This document shows, piece after piece, positions 8,637 to 17,717 of a stretch of 64,000 nucleotides of DNA. The first letter of the stretch is position 1; the number at the start of each line of letters is the position of its first letter. The DNA is from Campylobacter_A concisus_Y (GTDB taxonomy: Bacteria > Campylobacterota > Campylobacteria > Campylobacterales > Campylobacteraceae). Under the pieces are notes generated by a model. It ran no database searches. It worked only from the letters and a program-made list of their open reading frames with translations, and had not been told where the DNA came from. The stretch is taken from NCBI RefSeq assembly GCF_902460415.1, contig NZ_CABPTY010000001.1:525007-589006 (forward strand), in the 5' to 3' direction. The position numbers and the translations under genes are program-made.

Positions 8637-10096
8637 TGAATAAAACAAAGAAAGCTTATGATGAAATTCCTTATTTCTCAGCTGCATTTAGCGACTGCTC
8701 GCCAGTTAGGATAGAAGCGGTTGCTAAATTTCTGGGGCTTAAGGCAGCTGGCTTAAAAGAGGCTAGGGTGCTGGAGCTTGGCTCATCGTATGGCGGCAAT
8801 ATCTTGCCATTTGCCATTTCGCACAAAAGCGCAAAAGTCGTTGGTATCGACATCTCAAGCCATCAAGTGACTGAAGGTAATAAGGTGGCAAAGCAGATAG
8901 GTTTAGAAAATTTTACTTTGTTTGAGCGAAATTTTTTGCATATGAACGAAAGCGATATAAAAGAGCTTGGGAAATTTGACTATATTATCGCTCATGGCGT
9001 TTATAGCTGGGTGAGTCCAAATGTAAGAGATGCGCTGCTTGCCACGATTAAGGCACTACTAAGCGAGGATGGCATCGCTTATGTCTCCTATAACACCTAC
9101 CCAGGCTGGAAGAGCCTTGATATTTTAAGAGATTTTATGCTTTTTGTAAGCTCAGGCAACGACAGCAAAGAAGCACTTGCTCGCGTAAAAAGCGAGTTAA
9201 ATTTCTTACAGGATTATTTGAAATTTAGCCTGCAAAGTCAAAGCGATGTCGTATACAAAGATAGTATGAAGCTTCTTTTAACGCAGTTAAATTTTTTACA
9301 AAGCATCATCGCAAAGGGCAATGATTATTATATATTGCATGATTTTTTAGAGGCTAGCAATGAGCCAACTTACTTTCATAAATTTGCTAAACATATCGAT
9401 AAGCATGGACTTTGCTACGTCATAGACACTTCGCTAAATGATATCTTTGCAAGCTCAACTGGAATTTACCGCTTTGACGCACATATCGAGCAAAATTACA
9501 ACTCTCGCATCAAAAAAGAGCAACTAAACGATTTTTTATTTAATAGATCATTTAGAAAAAGCCTCATCGCTCACAAGGAGAGGCTTGGCGGTGCTGAGGA
9601 CTTTGATGCGGTACTTGGAGAGAGCGAGCTCGATAGAATTTATTTTTCATATTTTAGCGAGCAGCCAAGGACAAAAACGCAAGAAATTTTAAGCAAAAGC
9701 TATCCACAAAGCTTAAATTTAAGTGAAGTAAAGGCGGCACTTGGCGAGAATGCAAATGAAGCTTTTGTGGGACTGCTTGAAATTTTAAACGATCAAAATA
9801 CTAAAATTTCTTCCTCAAAACTCAAAGCACTCACATATGAGCCTAGTAAAACCAAACTAAAGCCTAGAGCTGCTGCGTATCTTAAGTATTTTTTAAATAC
9901 TAGCTCACCAGTTATCTCTTTGGCAAATGAGCTAAATGGCAAGCTAAGCTTAAGCCATGAAGAGATCAAGGCCGCTTTAAAATTTGATGGCAAAGCTAGT
10001 TTAGAAGATATCGCAAAGAGCGTAAATTTTAGTAAAGACGAGCTAGATAAGCTTGCTTTTAAATTAAGTGAAGCCTACTTTTTTGAAGAAATTTAA
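8636..10096 (+). CDS. SAM methyltransferase with PKMT-type regulatory domain
   Basis: The first 200 residues are a class I methyltransferase. They open with Y-D-E-I-P-Y-F-S-A-A-F and P-V-R-I-E-A-V-A, followed by motif I V-L-E-L-G-S-S-Y-G-G-N and the acidic end of strand 2, V-V-G-I-D-I-S. The opening and motif I match, from memory, the rickettsial protein-lysine methyltransferases that modify the outer-membrane protein OmpB. The middle (about 210-330) and C-terminal parts fit the methyltransferase regulatory domain of that family. ATG 8636 overlaps the serC stop as TGATG; the TTG three bases upstream is less likely. No target protein is evident nearby. Protein-lysine methylation is inferred; only the methyltransferase fold is secure. 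Confidence 0.7.
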   Translation: MNKTKKAYDEIPYFSAAFSDCSPVRIEAVAKFLGLKAAGLKEARVLELGSSYGGNILPFAISHKSAKVVGIDISSHQVTEGNKVAKQIGLENFTLFERNFLHMNESDIKELGKFDYIIAHGVYSWVSPNVRDALLATIKALLSEDGIAYVSYNTYPGWKSLDILRDFMLFVSSGNDSKEALARVKSELNFLQDYLKFSLQSQSDVVYKDSMKLLLTQLNFLQSIIAKGNDYYILHDFLEASNEPTYFHKFAKHIDKHGLCYVIDTSLNDIFASSTGIYRFDAHIEQNYNSRIKKEQLNDFLFNRSFRKSLIAHKERLGGAEDFDAVLGESELDRIYFSYFSEQPRTKTQEILSKSYPQSLNLSEVKAALGENANEAFVGLLEILNDQNTKISSSKLKALTYEPSKTKLKPRAAAYLKYFLNTSSPVISLANELNGKLSLSHEEIKAALKFDGKASLEDIAKSVNFSKDELDKLAFKLSEAYFFEEI

Positions 10097-10126
10097 GACT
10101 AGCTAGCCTAGCCTTAAATTTTTGAT
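10093..10126 (+). terminator. Terminator after the methyltransferase gene
   Basis: TTAAGACTAG (10093-10102) pairs with CTAGCCTTAA (10108-10117) with one A-C mismatch across a 5-nt loop, followed by a T run at 10119-10123. It lies between convergent genes, and the opposite strand also ends in a T-rich stretch, so it may work in both directions. Confidence 0.65.
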
Positions 10127-10867
10127 TTAGCCAAATATCATATCTTTTAAGATCAGAATTATCATTGCTATGTAAAAGAGTAAAAACCACTTTTTAAGTG
10201 CTTTTTTATCCATAGCTTGTGTCTTTTTGGTGCCAAAGTATGCGCCTATTAGCGAGCCAAGCCCTAGGAATGTACCCTCCAAATAAGAGATGTGGCCGTT
10301 TAAAGATAGTGAGATAAAGCCTGAAATGGCTGCGAACATCACAAAAAACACTCCCATTGAAACGGCTTTTTTCATATCATAGCGCAAAAAGCCAACTAAA
10401 ATAGGAGCTATAAAAACCCCACCGCCTATGCCTATACTAATGGCAAGTGCACCTATACAAAAACCAACTAGAAATAGTAAAAATACGGAGTTGTTCGCAT
10501 TTGTACCGTCGCTATTTGGTGTGAAGTATAGTTTTATGAGTGAAAAGATAAAAGTTGCAAGCAAGAGTAGTTCGAGTAAGAGCTCGGGCGTGTGAGATAC
10601 GATTATGCCACTAAAGCTAGCTCCGACCAACCCTCCAAGACCTAAAAATACGCCACGATTTAGCTTTAAAAGTCCAGCTTTGTAGTTTAGATACGAGCCA
10701 AACGTCGCGCTAAAGATCATCTGCATGACGCTTATGCCAATAGCTGTTTTCACGTCATATCCAAAGGCGACCATTATAGGAACAACGACTGTGCCGCCAC
10801 CGATGCCAAAAAAGCCAGCGATGTATCCAACGCCGATACCGATTATAAAAAGTTCAACAAAAAGCAT
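10127..10867 (-). CDS. TSUP-family (TauE/SafE) membrane transporter
   Basis: The 246-aa integral membrane protein has about eight hydrophobic segments. It shows the internal duplication typical of TSUP transporters: an N-terminal G-x-G-x-G-Y-I-A-G-F-F-G-I-G-G-G motif near residue 12, and a second I-G-I-G-G-G-V-F motif near residue 145. The family exports or imports sulfite, sulfonates and organosulfur anions; the substrate here cannot be told from sequence. It is monocistronic, transcribed away from trpE and convergent with the methyltransferase gene. ATG at 10867 is preceded by AAAGGAAA in the sense orientation. Confidence 0.85.
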   Translation of the reverse strand: MLFVELFIIGIGVGYIAGFFGIGGGTVVVPIMVAFGYDVKTAIGISVMQMIFSATFGSYLNYKAGLLKLNRGVFLGLGGLVGASFSGIIVSHTPELLLELLLLATFIFSLIKLYFTPNSDGTNANNSVFLLFLVGFCIGALAISIGIGGGVFIAPILVGFLRYDMKKAVSMGVFFVMFAAISGFISLSLNGHISYLEGTFLGLGSLIGAYFGTKKTQAMDKKALKKWFLLFYIAMIILILKDMIFG

Positions 10868-10990
10868 AAATTTCCTTTTATGAGTGCCAAATTTTAGCCA
10901 AGCGGTGTTAAAAAAATAGTAAAAAGGTGAAATTTGGGCATAAATTTAGAAATTTGATAAAAATTTTAAAAACTAAAAGCGAACTTTTTT

Positions 10991-10996
10991 TATAAT
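10991..10996 (+). promoter_or_regulatory. Consensus -10 box upstream of trpE
   Basis: TATAAT at 10991-10996 sits 23 nt before the trpE start codon within an AT-rich 152-nt divergent intergenic region. The predicted leader of about 16 nt leaves no room for a Trp attenuator peptide. Confidence 0.6.
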
Positions 10997-11019
10997 CATC
11001 AAAAATTTAAAGGAAAAAA

Positions 11020-12291
11020 ATGCTCTTAGAACAACCACTGTTTTATTATGAAGTGATTAGAGAAAAATTTAAAAATAGCTACTTGGCCGAAGATAAGACG
11101 CAAACGATTATAGGCATTGATTGTGATTATATCGATGAAAAGGATATGGATTTTTATGGGCTTAGAAGTTATTTTGATACAAATCGTAATAAATCTTTAG
11201 CTCCATTTACAGGTCTATTTGGTGTTTTTGCTTATGATGGTGTGAGATATTTTGAATATATCGGAGAAGAGAAAGCTAAAAAGTATGAATTTCCAAAATT
11301 TATCTATGCCGATGCGAAGGCCTATCTATACTTTGACAAGATGAGTAAAATTTATACATTTTATGGAGATAAGAATAAATATTATGAGTTTTTGCTTGAT
11401 GCAAAAGTTGAATGCAAAAGCAAAGAGCAGAGTAAATTTAGTATAAAAACTGATCTTGGTAAAGAAAAGAAACACTTTGAGGATATGGTTGAATTAGCAA
11501 AAGAGTATATAAGAAGCGGCGATGTCTTTCAGGTGGTGCTTGGTGAGTTGCTTGAAATTTCAACGAATATGAGTAGTTTGGAATTTTATAAAAAGCTCTC
11601 ACTTACAAATCCAAGCCCATATATGTTTCATTTTCCTACACCTTATGGCGATGTGGTTGGTTCTTCGCCAGAGCTTGTTTTTGAGATGAAAAGTGAGCAA
11701 ATTTTTGTAGCTCCGATCGCAGGCACAAGGCCTAGAGGAATTGATGCAAATGCAGATGTAGCACTTGAAAATGAGCTTTTAAGTGACGAAAAGGAGCTGG
11801 CTGAACATAAAATGCTAATCGATCTTGCCAGAAACGACATCGGCAGGGTTTCAGAACCAAAAAGTGTATTTGTAAAAAATGCAATGCATATCCAAAAGTA
11901 TGAAAAAGTAATTCATATCGTAAGTGATGTCTATGGCAAGTGCGCCAAAGGGCTTGATCTTTTTGACGTCTTAGCTAGTATTTTCCCAGCTGGCACACTA
12001 AGCGGAGCCCCAAAAATAAGAGCTATGCAGATAATCAATGAGCTTGAAATTTCTGAGCGAAATATCTATGGCGGTGGCATTGGATTTTTACATTTTAATG
12101 GTGATGCTCAGGTTGCTATTCTTATTCGCTCAGCCATCTTTGTGTCAGAAGAAAATGGCTTTAGTGATGTATTTGTGGGGGCTGGAGCTGGTATAGTTTA
12201 TGACTCAAAGAGCGAAAGAGAATACGCTGAAATTTGCCATAAGCGAGCAAGCGTGCTAAATGTATTTAAAAATAACGCAAAAGAGTTTTAG
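11020..12291 (+). CDS. trpE: Anthranilate synthase component I
   Basis: TrpE converts chorismate to anthranilate, the committed step of tryptophan synthesis, with ammonia from TrpG. The 423-aa product carries P-I-A-G-T-R-P-R-G (about residue 235), A-E-H-K-M-L-I-D-L-A-R-N-D-I-G-R, F-P-A-G-T-L-S-G-A-P-K-I-R-A-M (near 325) and Y-G-G-G-I-G. Alanine in the P-I-A-G-T motif separates it from aminodeoxychorismate synthase PabB, which has lysine there. An N-terminal L-L-E resembles the Trp-feedback LLES motif. It is shorter than E. coli TrpE, mainly in the regulatory N-terminal domain. No trpG or trpD is adjacent. Its stop codon overlaps the end of the convergent downstream gene by 4 nt. Confidence 0.88.
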   Translation: MLLEQPLFYYEVIREKFKNSYLAEDKTQTIIGIDCDYIDEKDMDFYGLRSYFDTNRNKSLAPFTGLFGVFAYDGVRYFEYIGEEKAKKYEFPKFIYADAKAYLYFDKMSKIYTFYGDKNKYYEFLLDAKVECKSKEQSKFSIKTDLGKEKKHFEDMVELAKEYIRSGDVFQVVLGELLEISTNMSSLEFYKKLSLTNPSPYMFHFPTPYGDVVGSSPELVFEMKSEQIFVAPIAGTRPRGIDANADVALENELLSDEKELAEHKMLIDLARNDIGRVSEPKSVFVKNAMHIQKYEKVIHIVSDVYGKCAKGLDLFDVLASIFPAGTLSGAPKIRAMQIINELEISERNIYGGGIGFLHFNGDAQVAILIRSAIFVSEENGFSDVFVGAGAGIVYDSKSEREYAEICHKRASVLNVFKNNAKEF

Positions 12292-15158
12292 GCGTTAAAC
12301 TTAATAAATTCATAAGAGCTTTTAGCGTAGCTAGTGCCCATAGAATCGATTTGTTCCCTTACGGTAGCTGAAAGCTCTGCTTTTGTGATATTTTTAGCTA
12401 GCACTTTTACAAAAGGAAATTCACTTCTTTCTTGTGCGCCAAATATCAGCACTCTTGTATCAACCTTTTTGCTTTGCCTTATCTTATCAACAACTCTTGT
12501 TAGCTCTTCGTAGTTGAAGTCTTTTACATTTTCATCTATAAGAACGATGCCATAAGTTTTGGTTTTTATCTTTGTTAATAGCTCATCAAAGCTATTTGTG
12601 GTTTCAAGTGTGTTGTAAAATTCTCCTAAAGCTGAGCTAAATATTTTATTTTCCATTGGCGATTTCTTAAATAAAATAATATTTTCACTTTTTGCTAGAT
12701 AGCTTTCGTCTATTGCAATCTCGCCAAAATTTGGCAAAAATTTTCTAAAAATTTGAGCCAGTTCGTCGCTATTTATTGGCGTTTTTATATAGGCATTGAA
12801 GTATTCTTTGACGCTCTCTCCATCTATATTTGAAGTATTTGAAAGCATTAGTATAATTGGAATTTTCGCATTTTGTATGGCTGCTTTTATAAGATCAATA
12901 TTTTTTTGAAGGCTATTTTTTTCAGCTTCGAAAAATTTCGAGCCAACAAATATAAGGTCAAAATCGCCTTGCTTTATGGCTTGTTTTAGATCTTTTTTAT
13001 TACAAACTCCCACAACTTCGCAGTTAAATTTACTAAAACCACTTGCTGTTATATCTATGTAAATTTCGTTAGTATCGCAGATTAAAATTTTTGGTTTATC
13101 GTTTAAATTTTTATTCATAATATCAGCTTCGCCTAAGCAAAGTAGCCTTGTGATGCTTAATGGAGTTAGCGGATCTTTTAAAATGAGCGGATTTTTAATA
13201 TCTTGACCTTGCTTATTGGTGTTTCTTAAAAATATAGCATCATAATTTTTTGTAATAGATGGACTAGTGCTTGTTAGCATATCCACTTTGAGCCCAAGAT
13301 CTTTTGTAGTCTGCTCAAAAGCTTCGTTGTAAGCGACATTTACATCTTGCAAGAATGCTAATTTGTGATTGCATTTTATATCAAAGTCTTTATAGTTTGA
13401 TGTTGTTTTAAAAATGACTACAAATTTAAACTCATTTCCGATACTTGGAAACGAGTTAATCTCCAGCTTGCTTTCTAAATTTTTTAAATAAATTTGAGCG
13501 ATTTTTAGATAAAACTCGCTCTCATCATTATTTAAGCTATTCTCATCATCTAAAAATATATCTGAAATTTGCTTTTCACTCATGGCAGCTGAGCTATTTT
13601 TTATGCTAAAGCTTACAGAACAAAGTCCGCTTCTATCAAACTCTTTTTGAACTTTTTTGATAGCGATGATAATATTTTGATGTCTTATAGACATTGATAA
13701 AGATGCCAAAAAGATAGAGTTAAATGCGGTTTTTAATGAATTTAGATTTCCTTCTAGTTCATTTGTAAGGCTTGGATCAAGGTAGCTTATAAAATTTATC
13801 TTTTTGCTTTGCGAATAGACGATATTTGCTTGCAAAATTTCTTCAAAGCTTTTTTGAGGATCAAATATCTCGGTTTTATTGCATTCGCTATATTTTTTAA
13901 CATTTGAGATATTTTTAGCATTGTTATAAAGCGAAGTCATGATATTTGCATTTTTTTCTATCGTGTCTATAAATACTTGCTTTTTGCTATTATTTGTTTC
14001 TATTTTTAAAGCCGCAGTCGATGTAAAAATTTCTTTATTAATGGACTCTAGTTTCTTGCTCACTGATAAAATATATCTATCTTTTATCTGAAAAAAGCTG
14101 CTATCTTTTATATAGGTTTCTTTTAGATCTTCAAAAGCTTTTATGAGCTTTGATATCGCATTATCTGCACTTGTCTCTTTTGATAATAGGATATAACTCG
14201 ATATGTATTTTGACTTATCGATAAGCACTTTTAAAAATTTCAATCTAGCAGAAATACTAAGCAAAGATAAAATGAGCAAGCCACAAAGCAAAAACTCAAA
14301 AAAGGTCTTTATGCCAAAGCTTATTTTCTCGCTCTTAGTAAGTTCTAGTAGCTCATTTTTTATGTTTATGGCACTATCTAATAAAAGTATAAATTTATCA
14401 TCTTCATACTGTTTTATTAGGATTATATCTTCGATATTTAGCTTCTCAGAAAATGCGATCTTGGCTTTAACTTCTCTTATTTTTTTAGCTTGATAGTTGG
14501 CTTCAAACTGGTTAAAGTCTTTATAAATATTCTCTTTTAGCTCACTTTTTGGAAGCATATCAAGATTTGGTGTGTTGTCTCTTACGGAATATATATTTTC
14601 TCTTACATCATTGTTTATTGAAAATAAAGGGCCATTTATAAAGATATTTTTTACGTAGTATTTGGTGTTGTTTGCTAAAGAGAGTTGATTGTAAATTTTA
14701 CTTAAAGTTGCGGCATAAGCTTTTATTATAAGCGGAAAGTCTCGGTCTAAATCTTGTTTAAAATCGCTATCTATTTCTCCATTTATATTTTGGAAAAATT
14801 CGTAAAATAGTTCATCAAATTTATCATTTTTGTTTAGATTTGCTAGCAATTCTTTTAATTTATTTACATTTCGTATCTCGATGCGATCGTCTTTTCTTAT
14901 AGAATTTATAAATTTTTGTGTATTTTTTAAGGTGCTATCCCGCAACTTTTTTATATCTTCTTGGCTTTTGCCTATTAGTGTATCGTGCTCTTGTATTACA
15001 GATTTTATAGTTTGAAATACTAAGGATTGTTTATATAGTTTTTCATTTAGATCTTTTAGATCTGTAAATTTTTTATAGCTTTCATTTCCGCTATATGCGC
15101 AAAAGATCGCTGAAATTATTATTGGCGCTAACAATATATAAAATTTATTATTTTTCAT
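12288..15158 (-). CDS. Degenerate hybrid sensor-kinase-like membrane protein with three receiver-like domains
   Basis: The 956-aa protein has two membrane segments (about residues 6-22 and 286-305) flanking a 260-residue, probably periplasmic helical domain. A region shaped like a histidine kinase (about 355-590) follows, then three receiver-like domains (about 595-680, 688-810, 825-940). Catalytic residues are mostly gone. The H-box position reads S-K-K-L (Lys368 where His is expected), and the N-box reads F-N-S-I-F-L-A-S. The second receiver has Gly739 in place of the phosphoacceptor Asp but keeps a K-T-P-I lysine (792). The third keeps Asp875 and Lys922 but lacks the acidic pair. It overlaps the preceding PAS/Hpt-like gene by 11 nt. 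Domain assignments come from motif spacing. A catalytic kinase role looks unlikely; a scaffold or phospho-independent switch is my inference. Confidence 0.6.
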   Translation of the reverse strand: MKNNKFYILLAPIIISAIFCAYSGNESYKKFTDLKDLNEKLYKQSLVFQTIKSVIQEHDTLIGKSQEDIKKLRDSTLKNTQKFINSIRKDDRIEIRNVNKLKELLANLNKNDKFDELFYEFFQNINGEIDSDFKQDLDRDFPLIIKAYAATLSKIYNQLSLANNTKYYVKNIFINGPLFSINNDVRENIYSVRDNTPNLDMLPKSELKENIYKDFNQFEANYQAKKIREVKAKIAFSEKLNIEDIILIKQYEDDKFILLLDSAINIKNELLELTKSEKISFGIKTFFEFLLCGLLILSLLSISARLKFLKVLIDKSKYISSYILLSKETSADNAISKLIKAFEDLKETYIKDSSFFQIKDRYILSVSKKLESINKEIFTSTAALKIETNNSKKQVFIDTIEKNANIMTSLYNNAKNISNVKKYSECNKTEIFDPQKSFEEILQANIVYSQSKKINFISYLDPSLTNELEGNLNSLKTAFNSIFLASLSMSIRHQNIIIAIKKVQKEFDRSGLCSVSFSIKNSSAAMSEKQISDIFLDDENSLNNDESEFYLKIAQIYLKNLESKLEINSFPSIGNEFKFVVIFKTTSNYKDFDIKCNHKLAFLQDVNVAYNEAFEQTTKDLGLKVDMLTSTSPSITKNYDAIFLRNTNKQGQDIKNPLILKDPLTPLSITRLLCLGEADIMNKNLNDKPKILICDTNEIYIDITASGFSKFNCEVVGVCNKKDLKQAIKQGDFDLIFVGSKFFEAEKNSLQKNIDLIKAAIQNAKIPIILMLSNTSNIDGESVKEYFNAYIKTPINSDELAQIFRKFLPNFGEIAIDESYLAKSENIILFKKSPMENKIFSSALGEFYNTLETTNSFDELLTKIKTKTYGIVLIDENVKDFNYEELTRVVDKIRQSKKVDTRVLIFGAQERSEFPFVKVLAKNITKAELSATVREQIDSMGTSYAKSSYEFIKFNA

Positions 15159-15903
15159 GGATATTCTTTTTGCTATGTTTTTTGACGATATTTTCTATCT
15201 CAATTAGTCTTTTGGTAAAAAGAGACATCTCTTTCATTTTTCCATTTTGATTGTTATTTAAAAAAGCGTTAAGCTCATTTGCAAGGTTATTAAGCTTTAA
15301 ATTTAATGCAGCTTCTCTTATCTCATTTACATATTTTTTGAGCATTATCTCGTCTTTTGCGATTATGGCTGATTGGATTTGGATAAGAATTTCTCTTGCG
15401 TTATGCAAAAAGATATTTAAGTAGGACGCAAAATCTTTTTTATTTAAATTTAGTATTTTAAGCGATGTTTCAAACCAGGAATCATCGATAAGTGATTGTG
15501 TCTGTGTGTCAAAAAGATACCATGCGTTTAGTTTAAAAACAGGCAGTCTTAATGTAGGTTTTACTTTTACTGCTGCTATTAGGTTTTGGTTGTTTATTAT
15601 GTCTTGCTTCTCTAAAAGTACGATAAAAAATTTTTCGCCATTTTTTAAAATAGCATTTTGCAATCTCGCTTCTAGTAAGATCGCACCACTATCTTTTCTT
15701 TTTAAATTTACTCTAGCACCATTATCTTTCGTATTTTGTAAAAATTCCAAGAAGCTGTAGTTTGTACTTTCCTGGCTTGTTATGACTAGCTCGCTTATAT
15801 CTTTGTATTGCAACAAAAAGTCATCCAAACTATCAAAACCCAATAGCTCAAGTGAATCTTGCGTTATCGCAGATATTTTTAAATTTTCATCATATATTAT
15901 CAC
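15148..15903 (-). CDS. PAS-like protein with histidine-less Hpt-like bundle
   Basis: The 251-aa soluble protein begins with a PAS-like sensor fold (about residues 1-100; I-T-Q-D-S-L-E-L-L-G-F is typical of the first helix). After a linker comes an all-helical C-terminal part resembling a histidine phosphotransfer bundle. At the place of the Hpt motif H-x-L-K-G-S-A-x-x-L-G it reads N-E-I-R-E-A-A-L-N-L-K (residues 193-203), so the phosphorylatable His is Asn193. The ATG start overlaps the uvrC stop and the end overlaps the degenerate kinase gene by 11 nt, so the two signalling proteins are surely co-translated. No characterised homologue is recognised; function unknown. Confidence 0.55.
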   Translation of the reverse strand: MIIYDENLKISAITQDSLELLGFDSLDDFLLQYKDISELVITSQESTNYSFLEFLQNTKDNGARVNLKRKDSGAILLEARLQNAILKNGEKFFIVLLEKQDIINNQNLIAAVKVKPTLRLPVFKLNAWYLFDTQTQSLIDDSWFETSLKILNLNKKDFASYLNIFLHNAREILIQIQSAIIAKDEIMLKKYVNEIREAALNLKLNNLANELNAFLNNNQNGKMKEMSLFTKRLIEIENIVKKHSKKNIHEK

Positions 15904-17717
15904 TTCAAATTTCCTTCTTTGAGCACTGCAAGCTTTTCTGCTACGCTTTTATTTGTTATTTTTGCCACTTCGTCTAAATTCGCTTCGCTGATTTTATCAA
16001 AACTTCCGTAAAAGCTGATTAATTTCGCGATACTTCCTTCAGATACGCCAGCTTGCTTTAGAATTGATCTTTGCATATCGTTTTTCTGTCTTGTTTTTCT
16101 GTGAAAGCTGATGACGAATCTATGGCTTTCATCACGCATTTTTTGAAAAAACTGCAGCTTTTTATCGCTCGTACTTAGGCTAAAGCTACCATTTTTTGTG
16201 TAAATTTTATCCTTTGCCTCGCTTTTTGCGCGGTGAGCTTTAGCATCGATTTTTTCTTTTGAGATAGCGATTACATCTACGTTTGCACCGCTACTTGCTA
16301 AAATTTCACAGGCTAAGTTTAAAAGCACTTCGCCTCCGTCAATAACCCAAAGATCAGGTGGGCTAAGCTTGTCAAATCTAAGTGCTCTGGCTGTCAAACT
16401 CTCTTTCATCTGATCGTAGTCGTTTTTAGAGCTTAGGTGCATATGGCGGTAGTTTTGCTTTGCCCACTCGCCATGCTCATAGCGCACCATCGCTCCGACA
16501 CTTGCCTCGCCAAAAAGGTGTGAGTTGTCGTAAGCCTCGACCACGTAAGGCGTGTGAGCTAGGTCAAAGTACTCTTTTATCTCGTTTAGTAGCTCGTTAT
16601 CGTGCGTTTTTAGATATTTTTCGATGCTAACTTCAGCGTTTTTTGTAGCGATCTCACAAATTTTACGCTTATCGCCAATTTTAGGGCAAGTGATGCTAAA
16701 TTTACGCCCAAATCTCTCGTTTAAAATTTCCTCCACCAGCTCGCTATCTTCAAAACTCTCATGCACATAAATTTTGGTGCTAATTATAGGCTGACCAGCT
16801 ATGAAGCTTTTTAAAATAGCCTGCTTATAAGCTTCGTTTATCTCGTCTTTTTGGGCGTTTTTGGCCTGCGTGATGTCAGTTTTTACGCCAGTTATCTTGC
16901 CACTTTGCACGCTAAATCTCACCGCACAGATCATATCGTGCACGCAAGCGACCGAGTAGGCCTCAAAGTCCTCAAGTTTAGCAAGATCAACTTCAACCTT
17001 TGTTTGCATATTTTTAAGTGTTTGTATCTTATCTCTAGTTGCGGCTGCTTGCTCGTAGTCTTCGGCCTTGGCGTAGTTTAGCATGAGCTCTTCAAGGCGA
17101 GTTATAAGTAAATTTGGATTTTGTAAGGCCATGATAGTCTCACTTACGATCTTAGCGTAGTTCTCTTTTGAAATTTTGCCTTCACACGGGGCATAGCAGC
17201 GTTTTAGCTGATAAAAAAGGCAGGCTTTTTTGCCTTTAATGCAGGATTTTTTCTGAACAAGATTAAAATTTAGATAAAGTGCCTCAAGTAGCTCGCTAGC
17301 TCCACTAAAATATGGCCCAAAATAGCGGATATTAGAGCCTTTTACCACTTTTCTAGTGATCTCAAATCTTGGAAAATCATCATTTAAATTTATAAAAATA
17401 TAAGGGTAGGTCTTGTCGTCACGAAGCAAGATGTTGTATTTTGGCTTAAGCTGCTTGATGAAAGAATTTTCAAGTATGAGCGCGTCTGCTTCGCTTGGAG
17501 TGACGATGTATTCAAGATGCACAGCCTCGCTTATCATCTTAGAAATTCTTGGGCTTAGTTTTTCAGCCGGAGCTAGGCTTGGGGTAAATTTAAAGTAGCT
17601 TTTGACCCTATTTTTTAAAATTTTGGCCTTGCCAACGTATAAGAGTCTATTTTGCGCGTCAAAATACTGATATACGCCAGGCTCGTTTGGAAGCGTTCTT
17701 ATCTCGTCTATTAGCAT
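15900..17717 (-). CDS. uvrC: Excinuclease ABC subunit C
   Basis: UvrC makes the dual incisions flanking bulky DNA lesions in the UvrABC complex. The 605-aa product has an N-terminal GIY-YIG nuclease domain (G-V-Y-Q-Y-F then L-L-Y-V-G-K-A near residues 14-30) and a Cys cluster C-I-K-G-K-K-A-C...C-Y-A-P-C near residue 160. A UVR/UvrB-binding motif lies around residue 215. The RNase H-like C-terminal nuclease contains E-A-Y-D-N-S-H and V-I-D-G-G, and the helix-hairpin-helix at the end is K-Q-A-G-V-S-E-G-S-I-A-K-L. It overlaps both operon neighbours by a few bases. Confidence 0.96.
   Translation of the reverse strand: MLIDEIRTLPNEPGVYQYFDAQNRLLYVGKAKILKNRVKSYFKFTPSLAPAEKLSPRISKMISEAVHLEYIVTPSEADALILENSFIKQLKPKYNILLRDDKTYPYIFINLNDDFPRFEITRKVVKGSNIRYFGPYFSGASELLEALYLNFNLVQKKSCIKGKKACLFYQLKRCYAPCEGKISKENYAKIVSETIMALQNPNLLITRLEELMLNYAKAEDYEQAAATRDKIQTLKNMQTKVEVDLAKLEDFEAYSVACVHDMICAVRFSVQSGKITGVKTDITQAKNAQKDEINEAYKQAILKSFIAGQPIISTKIYVHESFEDSELVEEILNERFGRKFSITCPKIGDKRKICEIATKNAEVSIEKYLKTHDNELLNEIKEYFDLAHTPYVVEAYDNSHLFGEASVGAMVRYEHGEWAKQNYRHMHLSSKNDYDQMKESLTARALRFDKLSPPDLWVIDGGEVLLNLACEILASSGANVDVIAISKEKIDAKAHRAKSEAKDKIYTKNGSFSLSTSDKKLQFFQKMRDESHRFVISFHRKTRQKNDMQRSILKQAGVSEGSIAKLISFYGSFDKISEANLDEVAKITNKSVAEKLAVLKEGNLK

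Noticed and set aside
10868..11019. Tryptophan attenuator in front of trpE
   Set aside because: The -10 box is only 23 nt from the start codon, leaving no space for a leader peptide or competing hairpins.
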